A stretch of 64,000 bases of DNA from Phytoseiulus persimilis (Eukaryota > Arthropoda > Arachnida > Mesostigmata > Phytoseiidae), in assembly GCA_037576195.1 (NCBI GenBank), contig CM075101.1, forward strand, positions 19,282,001 to 19,346,000, read 5' to 3'. Positions 35,701 through 46,305 of the stretch are shown here, piece by piece. A program made the position numbers and the translations under genes. Within the stretch, counting starts at the first letter, position 1, and the number at the start of each line of letters is the position of its first letter. A model generated the notes under the pieces. That model worked only from the letters and a program-made list of their open reading frames with translations, was not told the DNA's origin and ran no database searches.

Positions 35701-38700
35701 GGAAGTATCCCAGACGGAGGGGGCGGAGGGAAGTAAGTTGTGATCCGAACACCGTCGAAGGTGAATTCCGCGATGCTCAATGGCTCCCTGGGAATCTGGA
35801 TTCTCACACGTTCGCTTCTCTTGGAGCCTTATCGTAGCTAAGTGTAGAGGAGTCACGATCATCGAATCAGCGGCGGCGGCAGCAACAAGCCCGCAAAATC
35901 AGGAAGCTCATCTTCCCGGGTTTTGAAGCTATGCGATTCTCAACGTGCGCAGGAACTTCACTAGAACAGGGTGTTTGAACCCGACGAGGTGGGTATCTGT
36001 AAAGTCGCCAGGTAATCGGCTGGCGCTCGCATTGGAGGACTCCGGCATCGTTTGATCTCGGAGTTGAAGCGTGCTCCTGAGACGAGGCCATCACAAGATA
36101 CTAGTGTCACCCTGGATGTCGCGACGCCCAGTTCGGGTTTTCTGCGATAGAGACTTCACCAGACCTCACAAGTCGCTGGCGTTCCGGAGCTTTTCGAATA
36201 TTTGAGGCAGTTTCTTCGTGCACAGCTGGGAGCGAGGCTGAACGTTCTATTTTTTTATTTTCTCTTCGCGCAGTGCCGAACTAGATCCGCAATAACCAAT
36301 TCACGAGCTCGCGAGCGAGTTCGAAGCCAGGCTGTTCCTCTAATCCCCTCCTCGAGCCTCTGAGGGTTATCATGACGGAGACGACAATCCTTGCCTGCGA
36401 ACTCCTACGCACAAGCACACGCGCGACGGGGGGATCCCCGCATCGAAAGGTCACGCATTTCAACTCGTCGACCTCCCAGCCCGCGGCTATAATGTGCTTT
36501 GCTCTGTTCCTGCACATATACCCATCCAGCGAGATTAAAAGAGCTGGTGGAAGACGGGAGAGTTCGCCGATGGCTTTCCCAATGATGGAATGAACCGATC
36601 GCTTCGCTAAATTATTCGCGTTCTGAAACCGGGACAACCGGTATGTTCGGCCTCTGATCCAACGAATGAGCTTTCTATTCGAATTCAACGTGAGGGTCGC
36701 TTTCCGGAGCACAATGGTGAACTCAAAATTCCATTGGACGTCATGCACAGCATGTACAGAACGAAAGGCGGCAACAAAACCGGGATAATGCGTCATTTGA
36801 CTCCGGCTATCGATGTCGAGGTCATTCGCACCGTTGTTTCCAGAGGTTGCACATCGGTCTCTCGGAACAGATTTTCACGCTTCCGATGCCCCTGTTCTCG
36901 ATATCGAGATAGTCGATCGCGGTGATTCGCGTGACCAGGATTCGTAAACGGAAGGAAAATTGAACGCAAGCGCCGATCAGTTCCGGATCTTATCGAGGTT
37001 TCCGCTCCCCCAGCCGCTGCCCGATACTGATGCTCGCGAGTTTCCATAAAAGTATACTCGTTCTTTCGAGCCCAACCAGTATGGATCCAACAACTTCGGA
37101 TCCCAAGAATCGGTCACGAAGTTCCAGCGATGATTATGATTGAGTGGAACTGTCACATTTCGGCCTCCAACCAGTCATTGGCTGAGCCCTGACCTTCCGA
37201 AGGACACGCTGTAGGCCCCGGAGTCTTTGTTCTCGAGCTTGATAGAGTCGACGCAGGTGGAGCCGACGCCTCTGGTTCCTCGAAAATCAAGAGTGGGCGT
37301 GCCAACTACCGTTTGGCACTCGAAAATGTTCATGAAGGTCGCCGAACACGTTGTGAGACCGACATTGGAATAATCCGTCGAATGTGGACATTCAAGCTGT
37401 GGTTTTCAATCAAGCGAAGAGTCATTCCAAGACAGAGTGCTCGAGCCATCTGTGTAGAGCGTAGCTTGAACTTGTGTCAGTGATGGCTCGCGCTCCGACG
37501 AGATCCTCGTCGACAGATTCCGAATCCCTGCAGGCTCCATCATTCGGCTGGGAAAAAAAGTCGGGAGAGATCAGTAGGCCCCCACCCTCTCAGACGGCGG
37601 ATCTCAGGAGTCCAGATCGCGCCCGACCGATGTCTGATCTCGAAACGATTTTCCTCGCTTCGGGATGGCGTTCCGAGCATTCCCTGATGCGGCTACTTGC
37701 CTGAGCGAGAAATATGTGTCTGCGGCTCCCGAGAGAGAGCTCGACAGCTCGATCGCCGCAGCACCAGATTCCAACAGTTGTTGTACAACACTTGTGGGAC
37801 AGCTCCCGACCTTGATCTTGCTCTTTGGAAACTGGCTCTCCTGATAGTATTCAAGAGGAGGAGTGTGTCCTTCGGTCTGACAGTCCATTTTCCCAAGGCT
37901 CGATACAGAAATTTTAGAAATTCACCTCTGGAAACTCTGATCTCAGGCAAGGATAGATACGAAACCCGATCCGGAAATTGAATCAGAGTCGGAATGTTAC
38001 ACGCGTGGCGGATCTCTCGTGAGAACAATGAATTCGCTTATTCTGTGAGTTCAGCCTCGATCGTCGAGAAGAGAGCAGGGGCGTTCTCCTGAGAAAGGTG
38101 AATCGAAGTGAGGACTTCCAGGGAAAATATGGCGACCACAGATTATGAATCGAGAGCCGTTCCTGCATGATATCAGAGTGAGAATGGAACACGAGGGGAA
38201 GCGGATGAGGAGGGGGTGGGATTCCCTCACGTATTGCAGAAGGGAGTGCAAATGAGAACAAGTAAGAGAGCGTTGTTGTCGATAGAGACAGGAATTCGGG
38301 AGAGAGGAATGAAGAGAGGGAGATTAGGGGGAAAAGACAGAGAGCGGTACGCCGTAGGGTGGAGGAAACAACATGGAAGCGATTCATGACCCTGCGTTTC
38401 CAATCCTGAAGAGCGGTTATCCGACTCAATAATAGCCTTCTCGAGTGCAAGTAGTTCGAGATAATTTCTTTTCCGTCTACACCGGGTCCCGACTGTATCT
38501 CAGAGCATTGCACATCTCAACGAGGCTCCAGAGCTAACGATACCTCTATCGAAGGAACATCATTCGAAACGAGGCTGGCTTCATTCCAATGTCCACTATT
38601 TTATCGAGGCGATCGGTACTGGGAATCACCAGCAATTGAGGAGAAATGTTCTCCTACGCTGGTAGCGCTCCAACACCGCTCGCGATTTCCTTCTCCGCCA

Positions 38701-40251
38701 TTATCGATTCTTGACATGTATTATTGGGGAAAACTTGACCATCATCAGGAGAACTCAGTCTTCAGCTAAACCGAGTGCGCTGATACTCCGGAACTAGAAG
38801 CGATGATGAACATTCGTCGCGGCAGAAATCATGTCCGAATATTCTGGCGTTTCGCCCACCGCTGCCGCGCGTACGCCCACAGAGTTTACTTGTGACTGAA
38901 TTTCCTTTCCTGTTGCTGTAACGAGCCCTATCCTCGAGCATCATTGTTTGGCGAGAACTTCGTTCCGCAAAAGACTCCACCAGCTTTTCTTCAACGTTAA
39001 CCAAAATCGTAATCCGCACTGCTCAGATCAGACGCTGGGAGCTCAGTCACTGTTTCAATATTTCAAGTTTACCGTGATGCTGAAAACTCTGTGTCCGTGC
39101 ATACGGCCCGCAATTGAACGAGTTACCGGACGGGGACCAGCTCGCCGAATCGTGCACGACCCTCCAGGTACGTCGTGAATGGTAGCATCGCAAACTTCGG
39201 CGACTTCTTCGCGAACGCGAGGTGCGTCCGAGGAACGGCGGTGACTCCAATGGCGGTGTGGAGTTGGTGCTCACTCATAAGAACGGAAGCTCTGCAGAGG
39301 CTGCGCGCAAACACCGCGAAGATACCGATCACTGAAAATATAATTCTATCATCCGTCTCCGCTGTCAACGCTCTCGCCCGCAAAGGAGCTCCCGTCGCCT
39401 GAAAGCATTCACTCCTGGACCGTCAATTGTGCGCCGCCACTTTTAGTTCAGAATGCGCGATAAATCACGTTAATGGCTGGATTACGAGCGAAAAATTAGC
39501 TTGTCGTCGTTGTGAGCGTCTTTTGCCGTTGTCCACGAGAGGAAAGAAGCCGTCAGTCGGTGGATTCGTCATGTTTCCGTCGATAAAAACTGCTTCTCAC
39601 CGACAGATATGTCCCAGCACTGAGAACCCGAGAATACTCGCACAGCTCTTTCGCATGGCGCTGAGAACGTTCCCAATAACGTTTCCCGTTTCGTCTCGTC
39701 AACCACCGTGCGACGACTCTATCAGAATCTTGAATCTGCTCGTATATTCTTCATTTCGTTCAGTGGGTCACGTCAATAATGCTATTCATCGTTTGCTGCC
39801 AGACCTGGTCTATCGGATCCCAATCGGGTTTCTCGGCTTGTGATCTCTCGAGGATCGTCATCCGAGCCAATATCGAATGACCTGTCATATGTTCAATGAT
39901 CCACACGGTGAGTGTCGTCGACTGTTCGTAGAGCGATGACAGAAACTTGCCTCAAAACGTCTCTGATCTCGAGCGGGTCCACCACAGCAGAGTTGAACTT
40001 TCTCGAGCCGAGGCAGAAACTGATATCGCCGAGGCTACCCACAGGGGCTCGAGATCAGGGTGTGGACTTAATCCGGCATCAACGGTCACTGCCAATCGAC
40101 TCTCGTGATTATGAGAGACCGAAATATTCCGAAAACCGGACAGTGATCGGACGCACAAGGGGTTAGAGCCGGACTCCGAACCGTACTTATACTTAACGAC
40201 TTTCAGGAACTTACAATAACTCTTATACATAATTATTGCTAATGGTAATGA
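32759..40251. other. Gene-poor region, nothing recognised
   Basis: Opposed open frames at 32778-33221 (-, 147 codons, Glu/Arg/Ser-rich) and 33049-33675 (+, 208 codons) overlap, so at most one could be real. Neither has a recognisable domain. Further frames at 36281-36796 (-, 171 codons) and 37983-38513 (-, 176 codons) are equally anonymous. An 11-base C run followed by TTCCCCCC lies at 33630-33648. I cannot support any gene here. Confidence 0.3.
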
Positions 40252-40817
40252 TTAGGAAACGTTATCCTCATTCTTCACACACGATCGACGATCTGTGATG
40301 ACGTTTCTGAGAATCGAGAAGGAGAATTTTGCGACGACGTAGCGAATCAGAGCTTGTTTGAAAATTCCGGAGACGCCAGCGGAGGGAGCTTCAAGTTTCT
40401 CAAAAATCCGGATTATCGGCTGAAGCGTCCTAAGAGCGGTGTTGGAAATCACCGCTCACTCGATCGGATTCTATCAACGATCCGTAACACACCTTCCGTA
40501 CGTGGTAATCGGACGGGCCACCGGTGATTCGATGAGTTCTGGAAGTTTCGCGAACGCGGTCATCGTCTCGAACTGTTCCTCCAGCTGAGGGTCACGATGA
40601 AAATCTCTCCTTACTAGCCAGCCGTTGCACGAACGACCTGTCTGCTCCCAGATCCGTTCCTCAAGGGAACTCGGAATCATCTTCCAACCTGAAACTTTTC
40701 CAGGAGTTGTCATCCGCTGCCTCTCAGCCCCGAAACCGGACACACTTCTTTTAATTGGCTCAGAAACCGGACTCTCCGAGACGAAGGCAAGGAAAACTGA
40801 CTTTCCTCCCGGATTCA
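40252..40817 (-). CDS. Candidate two-exon gene end, product unknown (weak)
   Basis: Two minus-strand open exons join in phase. Exon 40817-40493 follows an acceptor CCGTTTTTAG and ends at GGAAG|GTGTGT. Exon 40429-40252 follows an acceptor CACCGCTCTTAG and ends with TAA. The 63-bp intron would be shorter than the others in this window. The joined product is about 167 residues from the first acceptor, with a C-terminal part that alternates hydrophobic and basic residues (TLQPIIRIFEKLEAP, then QALIRYVVAKFSFSILR). I recognise no family. No upstream donor and no AATAAA could be found, so this may be coincidence. A phase match alone has a one-in-three chance. Confidence 0.2.
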
Positions 40818-41457
40818 CTAAAAACGGTTGATTAAGGACGTGTTAGGTGACTCCGCATCTCTACATATTATCCCCGGGATCACGGGAACGTCCGCAAACT
40901 TCTATGTCGAATTCGTTCCGCTGGCAAGGCGGAATCGCTTGACAAGCTCGGTGGCGATTATTCGGAGCATCGGTTTGTGTAAGATGCAATCCCTGTTCCC
41001 TGTTTCTATGATTCTCTGCGACAGAACCGCCGACCGTGTTCTCTCCGTTCTGATCCTGGTCATCGCTCTCATTCGCTGCAGAGGAAAAGAATTTGGAAAG
41101 AAGAGAAGTTTGGAGCGCTTGTGATGATCTGCATCGTCACCCGATGACGAATTGCGGCAGCGTTATTCCACGAAGACCGTCTTCACTAAGAATCTGGTTC
41201 GAAAAGGGGCCCAGTCGACCAGCCGCGGTTCGCTGGCTCATCTGACGATTTCTGCGATGAGGAAGTTCCCTACAAACTCAATCCGGAACCAACTATGGAG
41301 CTGTCCCAAGTTCCCCCCCCCCCCCCCCCCCCTTCGCACCCTCTCCTGACCCCGAGAACGATGCGATGCGCCCAACTCCACGAAATCCTCTTTTTTTTCC
41401 CGCAAGTCAACAAACAAACATCCAAGAGTCGTCAGCTCTGGCTGACTCCAGCGTTAA
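40818..41457. other. Intergenic stretch with homopolymer tract
   Basis: It holds a 99-codon plus-strand frame (40828-41124) without recognisable content, a 20-base poly-C run and a T8 run near 41391. No gene is supported. Confidence 0.35.
41313..41332. repeat. 20-base poly-C / poly-G homopolymer
   Basis: Twenty consecutive C residues (preceded by TT) lie about 130 bp downstream of the predicted 3' end of the PDZ gene. On the minus strand this is a G20 tract able to form G-quadruplexes. The length may be uncertain because such runs are error-prone in sequencing. Confidence 0.9.
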
Positions 41458-41907
41458 TTTATTGAAATTCCGATCAAGAGACATATGAGCTAACTCTCTC
41501 AACGGAATTGAGACACGCACTTCGTTCGACGTGGGATCATATCGATTATGGTTATTTCTGTATTCGTGAATGATGAATGCGCATGATGCTTGCGGCGATT
41601 ACGCAGCCTCGAGGCACCGGATCGCCCGCTTCGCCAGAAACTGAAATCTTCCCTCAAATCTAATTTCATTCTCCAGCGGCTCTTTGGGTCTCGACAATCA
41701 ACGGCAATCGAGCGGCAGTCGTTTTTGCGTCATGATGTGCCGCTGGTTGGCTATGTTTCCTGTACAAAAAAGTATCGTCGTTCGGCCCCGAAGTCCGAAA
41801 TCGGCTTCGACGATCGGTCTGCTTCGCAGAATGTGCGTAGTCTCACTCAACCAATGAATCGTTCCATCCATCCATTCATCCATCAAAACCAACTACCCGA
41901 CTACGGT
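41458..41907 (-). terminator. PDZ-gene 3' UTR and polyadenylation signal
   Basis: TTTATT at 41458-41463 reads AATAAA on the minus strand, 445 nt past the PDZ-gene stop. The UTR contains a short (ATCC)-type repeat at about 41866-41884. A plus-strand 135-codon frame (41590-41997) overlaps the gene end and is regarded as a shadow. Confidence 0.45.
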
Positions 41908-43929
41908 CTAATAGGCGTTCTTTGGCAAAGGGGCCAATCCGATGCTAACAGTGATTTTACCGCTCGGGGCGACGGTGCCCGAGTTCCGTTTGAATAAAGC
42001 CAGCTTGCTGCTCCCGAGCCCGCTACCGCCGCTCCCTCCTCCCCCGCCCACGGATCCGCTGCTGTCGGTGTCGCTGCCGGGGTCCTCGAATTGTCGCCGA
42101 AGCCTACCGACTAGTTCCCCGCATCCCGAGCTCCCGGAGTAGGTCGATCCCTCGTCGCTCGAAATGACCGAGCTGGTTTCCACATCTCTGCCGTTCTCTC
42201 TGGAGTTCCTGATGAAGATGACTTCTGTCCTGCCGGCCCGACTGTTGGCGAACGGGTCTTCGGGGATCGCTTCGAAACCCCGAATGTCCACCGGTGAAGT
42301 GAAGTCTCGTTTGAACTCTACCTTCTCGAAGTCCTTCTTTGGGATGATCAGCGTCGATGCGTCCCGTTTGATGTTTTTGTCGTGAACTATGAACTGTTTC
42401 TCTAAAGGACTGCCTGCGTCACGACGGGACACGCCCCCAAAAGGGCAAGCCGTCACGAGGGGCGGCGACGGCTCGCCGGCCTTCGGGCTTTTCGGCGCCG
42501 GATTCGTCTTCGGAAGTGGCCGCTCGCCCTGCAGCGAGCTCAGCTCCAGGTTCGATTGTTCCCTCCGAAGTGGTGGACGACTAACGCTCTGAGTCTTGCC
42601 CGGGGTGGACAGCTCAAGATTTGAGGACTCCCGACGTAACTGTCGCAATTGGACCCCGAAGGCTTTCGGAGGGGTCGTTTTCCTCGTCGGCGACGGTCCC
42701 TCGACTATGGAAGACGCCGGACTGCTGGAAACGCTCGATTGATTCGGTGACGTGCTGCCTCGCCCGCTGTCCGTCTTCAGCGACAGCAGACTCGCCGCCG
42801 AAGATGACCTCAGATTGCAGTGTGGCTGCGAGTCGGCGGAGTTCTTCATGCAGAGAACTTCCGTACGCTCGGTCTTCTGACGCTCGATCGTTTTGTCGGT
42901 GTCGCTGAAATCATCCGGAAAACGGCTGACCTGGCCACCTCCGCCGCCGCCGCCGCCACCACCGCCGAACATTCTCCGGTGGGCTTCTTTGAATTCTGAC
43001 ATCAACTTGTCGTGTTGCAGCTGATTGATGGCCACCTGTTTCAGCAGAGGGTTTTCCAACGCGATATCTTTGGTGATCTGCAGCTTACGCAGTTGTTGAG
43101 CAACCGAGTGAAGTTCGGATACGAACATATGGGTTGGCATCGGAGGAGGTATCGGACGCATTGTGTTGGGCGGAGCGGGCGGTGCCGGCGGTACCGTGGG
43201 CGCCGACGGACTGTCTTTACTGAAATCGGGCTCCACAGGAGGCTCCGGGATGCTGACGGAAGCGCTGGTTTCCACGTCGGCCACCGGTCTGAGCACCACG
43301 TCACCGCGGTCTTTAACGGGAAGCAGACCGGTGCCTGTGAGCTTTAGCGTAATTACGTTGTTCTGTTTTAGCATCATGCACACTTCGGCGTGAACGAACT
43401 GATCCACTGGGAAACCGTTCACTTTGAGAATCTGGTCCCCGGCTTTGATGCCGGCCGTTTCAGCCTCCGAGTTCGGGTCCACGTGGCTGACGTATATTCC
43501 CGTACCGTGCTCTCTGCCGCCCCGTATGGAGAAGCCCAGCGGCGAGTTCTGTTGTCGTTTCAAGGTTACGTTTCGCATTTCTGACGAGTTCGACTCGGTG
43601 TCGTTCGAGGGCCGCTTGGGCGCTGGACGTTTTTTGGCGCCGATGACCGCGCTCCCGGGAGTGAACGACAAGCTCGCCGAGGTCGTGCTGAGCGCGCCAG
43701 TCGATACGATCGAAGTCGTCGCGAGCGAGGTCGACAACGACGATGACGAAGTGGTCGATGACGAGGACGATGAGGACGAGCCGGAAGGACTGAGGGACTT
43801 TTTTGAAGTCACTCTCGGCGGCGGCGGAGCCTGCGCCTTCGGTTTGCGCTGGCCCGCAGGGACCTCGGGTATCGATCGGAGGCGCTCGCCTCGTGCACTC
43901 GTTTCACTCCGAAGTTGTGGGTTCTGCAT
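41908..43929 (-). CDS. Single-PDZ scaffold protein, harmonin/whirlin-like PDZ
   Basis: Predicted cytoplasmic scaffold that binds C-terminal peptides through one PDZ domain. The frame is open from 43992, but an in-frame TAG lies just 5' and the first ATG is at 43929, giving 673 residues. A Pro/Ser/Thr-rich N-terminus (with an S8 run) precedes the PDZ at about 118-203. It has carboxylate loop PLGFSIRGG and His180 at the start of helix B (VHAEVCMML), the hallmark of class I ligands. It ends in TGLLPVKD, resembling harmonin PDZ1's 'IGLIPVKS'. A predicted helix (QQLRKLQITKDIALENP, then EFKEAHRRMF), a Gly11 run, Ser/Pro-rich stretches with two repeats of 'RREsSNLELS', and a Gly/Ser-rich C-terminus follow. 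No second PDZ, SH3 or guanylate-kinase domain is visible. An upstream coding exon entering between 43930 and 43992 cannot be excluded. Whether it is a true harmonin/whirlin/dyschronic orthologue is unresolved. Confidence 0.8.
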   Translation of the reverse strand: MQNPQLRSETSARGERLRSIPEVPAGQRKPKAQAPPPPRVTSKKSLSPSGSSSSSSSSTTSSSSLSTSLATTSIVSTGALSTTSASLSFTPGSAVIGAKKRPAPKRPSNDTESNSSEMRNVTLKRQQNSPLGFSIRGGREHGTGIYVSHVDPNSEAETAGIKAGDQILKVNGFPVDQFVHAEVCMMLKQNNVITLKLTGTGLLPVKDRGDVVLRPVADVETSASVSIPEPPVEPDFSKDSPSAPTVPPAPPAPPNTMRPIPPPMPTHMFVSELHSVAQQLRKLQITKDIALENPLLKQVAINQLQHDKLMSEFKEAHRRMFGGGGGGGGGGGQVSRFPDDFSDTDKTIERQKTERTEVLCMKNSADSQPHCNLRSSSAASLLSLKTDSGRGSTSPNQSSVSSSPASSIVEGPSPTRKTTPPKAFGVQLRQLRRESSNLELSTPGKTQSVSRPPLRREQSNLELSSLQGERPLPKTNPAPKSPKAGEPSPPLVTACPFGGVSRRDAGSPLEKQFIVHDKNIKRDASTLIIPKKDFEKVEFKRDFTSPVDIRGFEAIPEDPFANSRAGRTEVIFIRNSRENGRDVETSSVISSDEGSTYSGSSGCGELVGRLRRQFEDPGSDTDSSGSVGGGGGSGGSGLGSSKLALFKRNSGTVAPSGKITVSIGLAPLPKNAY
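42937..42970 (-). repeat. (CCG/CCA)n repeat encoding poly-glycine in the PDZ protein
   Basis: The plus strand reads CCACCTCCGCCGCCGCCGCC followed by ACCACCGCC. On the coding strand it gives 11 consecutive glycines after RRMF. It separates the helical segment from the low-complexity C-terminal half. Confidence 0.85.
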
Positions 43930-45782
43930 ACCAGTGTCGTTTACGACGGAGCTTACAGTGCAAGCACTCAAACGACCCGGCGACCCGAGCACCTACGCGG
44001 GCAGCAGAGTTTTCCTGGATCCTCCGCCTGTGCTTCGATTCCGAGAGCTTCGAAAGCAGACGAAGCGACCTCGAACGAAGTCTGAAAAGAACAGAAGCTC
44101 ATTTTAGTTCTTCGTTAGTCGGCACCGGGAAGGAATGTAGGCTTCGCGCGATCTGAAGGGAGCTCAAGGAACTCGGAGGAGATGCATGACGGAGCGCTGC
44201 AATGGCTTGCGATTTTTCGGACCTCATTTTCGGCCTTCCCGCTGGTCATGATTGACCCACGTAGTCGGATCACCGAACGTCGGAGACCATGAAATTTTGG
44301 CTGAATGCCAGAAACGGCCACGATTCGAGGCGAACTCCAGGAAGGAGGATTCGATCCTCTAGCAGAATATTGATGGCGGTTGACTCCATTTCGACCCCCA
44401 AGCTGATTCGCAGCTTATCCGCGAAAGCTCACACGTCGAGCCCACAGTCCAAGCTGTGATTGTCACGCTGTATTATCCGTCGGTGAGAACCACTTAAGGA
44501 GGTGTGTTAGTGTGAACGATCGGGCGAGCCGACGGGTGGGCAACAGGTAATCAAGTGAGTTTGTAATTGGTTGATTGGGCCGTTTCTCGAAGCCAATCTT
44601 CGTGGACAAGACACGGAATGATTACAGCCAGATAAATTCCACGTGAGAGTCCGATAATTGCATCGAATTGCTTTGATTAGGCCGCTCATTGTTCCGCTCC
44701 CTTGCTCAGGAGGGAAGTCGCTACTGACCGGAAGGTTTTGCAAGCAGGGCGAGTGAGATTTTTCCGTGTTTCTCTTCGTCTAATGAATCTTCTCGCTCGA
44801 GGAAATTCGACGTCAATGGCGGTGTTGATCACGTCTCACAGGGTGCGGATGGGAAAAATCGTCCAAGTCAACACAGCTATGTTTGAGATATCGTTTGCGT
44901 GCGCGGCTCAATCCATAGATCAGGGCGTTCGCGAAAGTGAGCCGTTCCCTGAGAACTCAAGAAGTCATGCCAAAGACTCGAAGACAGGAAATCGTCGATG
45001 ACATGCATGAGCTCTACGAGATCCGATATGCTTGCGATCTCATTCGATATCTTATTTTGGAACCAAAGCTATTCCAGTCTTCTTCGAGAAGCGGATCCAT
45101 CATGAATGGAGTGATTGGCTGTTTTGAGAAACGGTTCCCAACATCATCGAGCCATCATCCAAACTGGAGCGTCGCTAATTGTTGCTCAATACTGGGTCTT
45201 CGCCGCGAATCAGTCGCCCCTATTTGAAAACGCTCGGAACTTCCCCGCAGAACCTGTTCCGATTGTTGCGTTCGATGGATTTCTAAACTCTTGATCGTGT
45301 TTCCCACGTTCGGAACAATCGGAAATCGGACGAAAGTGCCAAATCATGTTCTCGATTTTGAGCCTCAAGGTAGCAGTCGCCTTCAGACAATAGTTTGCCT
45401 CCGCGATGGCCGCTGCGGTAGGAGATGCTATCCCTATGGTGTTTTTCCTTCCCTTTTTACTCGTCCACCTGAATTGGTCAGAGCTGTCGGCTATCGTCGT
45501 CGTTGTAGGTATCGTCTTTGTAATAGTGATACTTTTCGCAGTTGTTGTGGTTTTTGTAAAAGTAGTTGTTTGACGAAGCAACTCGTGAAGCACAAAGCAG
45601 CGATGACGAAACGGAAGATGGATTGAACGAGATTCGAATTCGGTCGTATCGCTTGTGACTAGCTCGCTCGCCGACCGCCCGCCCGCAGTTTATGCAGATG
45701 ACGGACAGTTAGCTTATGCAGCGCTGTATAATAACAGGATTGGCGATTTGAGGCATGATGTGTCACCCGTGAACCGCGAATA
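43930..45782. other. Flank of the PDZ gene, nothing recognised
   Basis: The PDZ-gene promoter and 5' UTR should lie in the first part. No coding exon with recognisable similarity is present. Frames of up to 127 codons (45210-45593, -) are Thr/Ile-rich simple sequence. Confidence 0.35.
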
Positions 45783-45788
45783 TTTATT
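45783..45788 (-). terminator. Polyadenylation signal after the 46-kb small ORF
   Basis: TTTATT on the plus strand reads AATAAA on the minus strand, 68 bp after the TGA stop at 45856-45858. This spacing is typical of a short 3' UTR and supports a transcript ending here. Confidence 0.4.
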
Positions 45789-45855
45789 ATGCGACGAATG
45801 CTTGATAAACAGCGCTCTTTGCCACTGGTACAACGATTGGAACAACGACCTTGCC

Positions 45856-46305
45856 TCAACGAGCTCGCCGAAGTTTGTAAAACAACGGCCATTTGTATCT
45901 GGGCTCGCAATCTAAATGTTCGGATCGCTCCATGATTGCTTTGATAGTAGCATCGGGGAGACCCGCAGCGAGAAAAGCAAGCTGTTCATCCGGATGTGGA
46001 ACGGAAGAGCGGGTCAAAAAGTTGACAACTTTTCTCGCTTCTTTCATCTTGTTTTTGCGGCGGTCTTCTCCCGAGATCCCGTCGCCTGTGGGTTTTCGGT
46101 GACCTGATCGCACGGATGGCTCGCTTCTAGAAAACTCTTCGAGAAAAAAATTACGGACAAACAAATGCGTATCGCTTTCGGTGCTCATAGCGAAATTCAA
46201 ACATTCGAGAACAGCTCCATCCAAGACTCCAGGATGGCTCTTGTCAGGTGGTTTGTCGCCGTGCAACGGGACGCGAAACGGGAAAAATCGGAGGCCTTCA
46301 AACAT
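45856..46305 (-). CDS. Small protein with weak PEX14 N-terminal-domain resemblance (uncertain)
   Basis: The frame is open for 149 codons from ATG at 46305; a second Met at 46188 would give 110 residues. The segment ARKVVNFLTRSSV, then LAFLAAGLPDATIKAIMERS matches the pattern of the peroxin PEX14 N-terminal domain (A-V-x-F-L ... A/F-F-L ... G-L-T-x-x-x-I ... S). That domain docks PEX5/PEX19 on peroxisomes. The match is imperfect: the usual 'SPL' turn is missing and two small gaps are needed. The PEX14 membrane segment and coiled coil do not follow, because the frame stops 23 residues later after WPLFYKLRRAR. An AATAAA lies 68 bp beyond the stop, consistent with a terminal exon. It could be a truncated PEX14 relative, an unrelated gene or a chance ORF. 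Confidence 0.35.
   Translation of the reverse strand: MFEGLRFFPFRVPLHGDKPPDKSHPGVLDGAVLECLNFAMSTESDTHLFVRNFFLEEFSRSEPSVRSGHRKPTGDGISGEDRRKNKMKEARKVVNFLTRSSVPHPDEQLAFLAAGLPDATIKAIMERSEHLDCEPRYKWPLFYKLRRAR

Noticed and set aside
43424-44107. 227-codon plus-strand ORF opposite the PDZ gene
   Set aside because: Antisense shadow of the Ser-rich N-terminus; the minus strand contains the PDZ domain.
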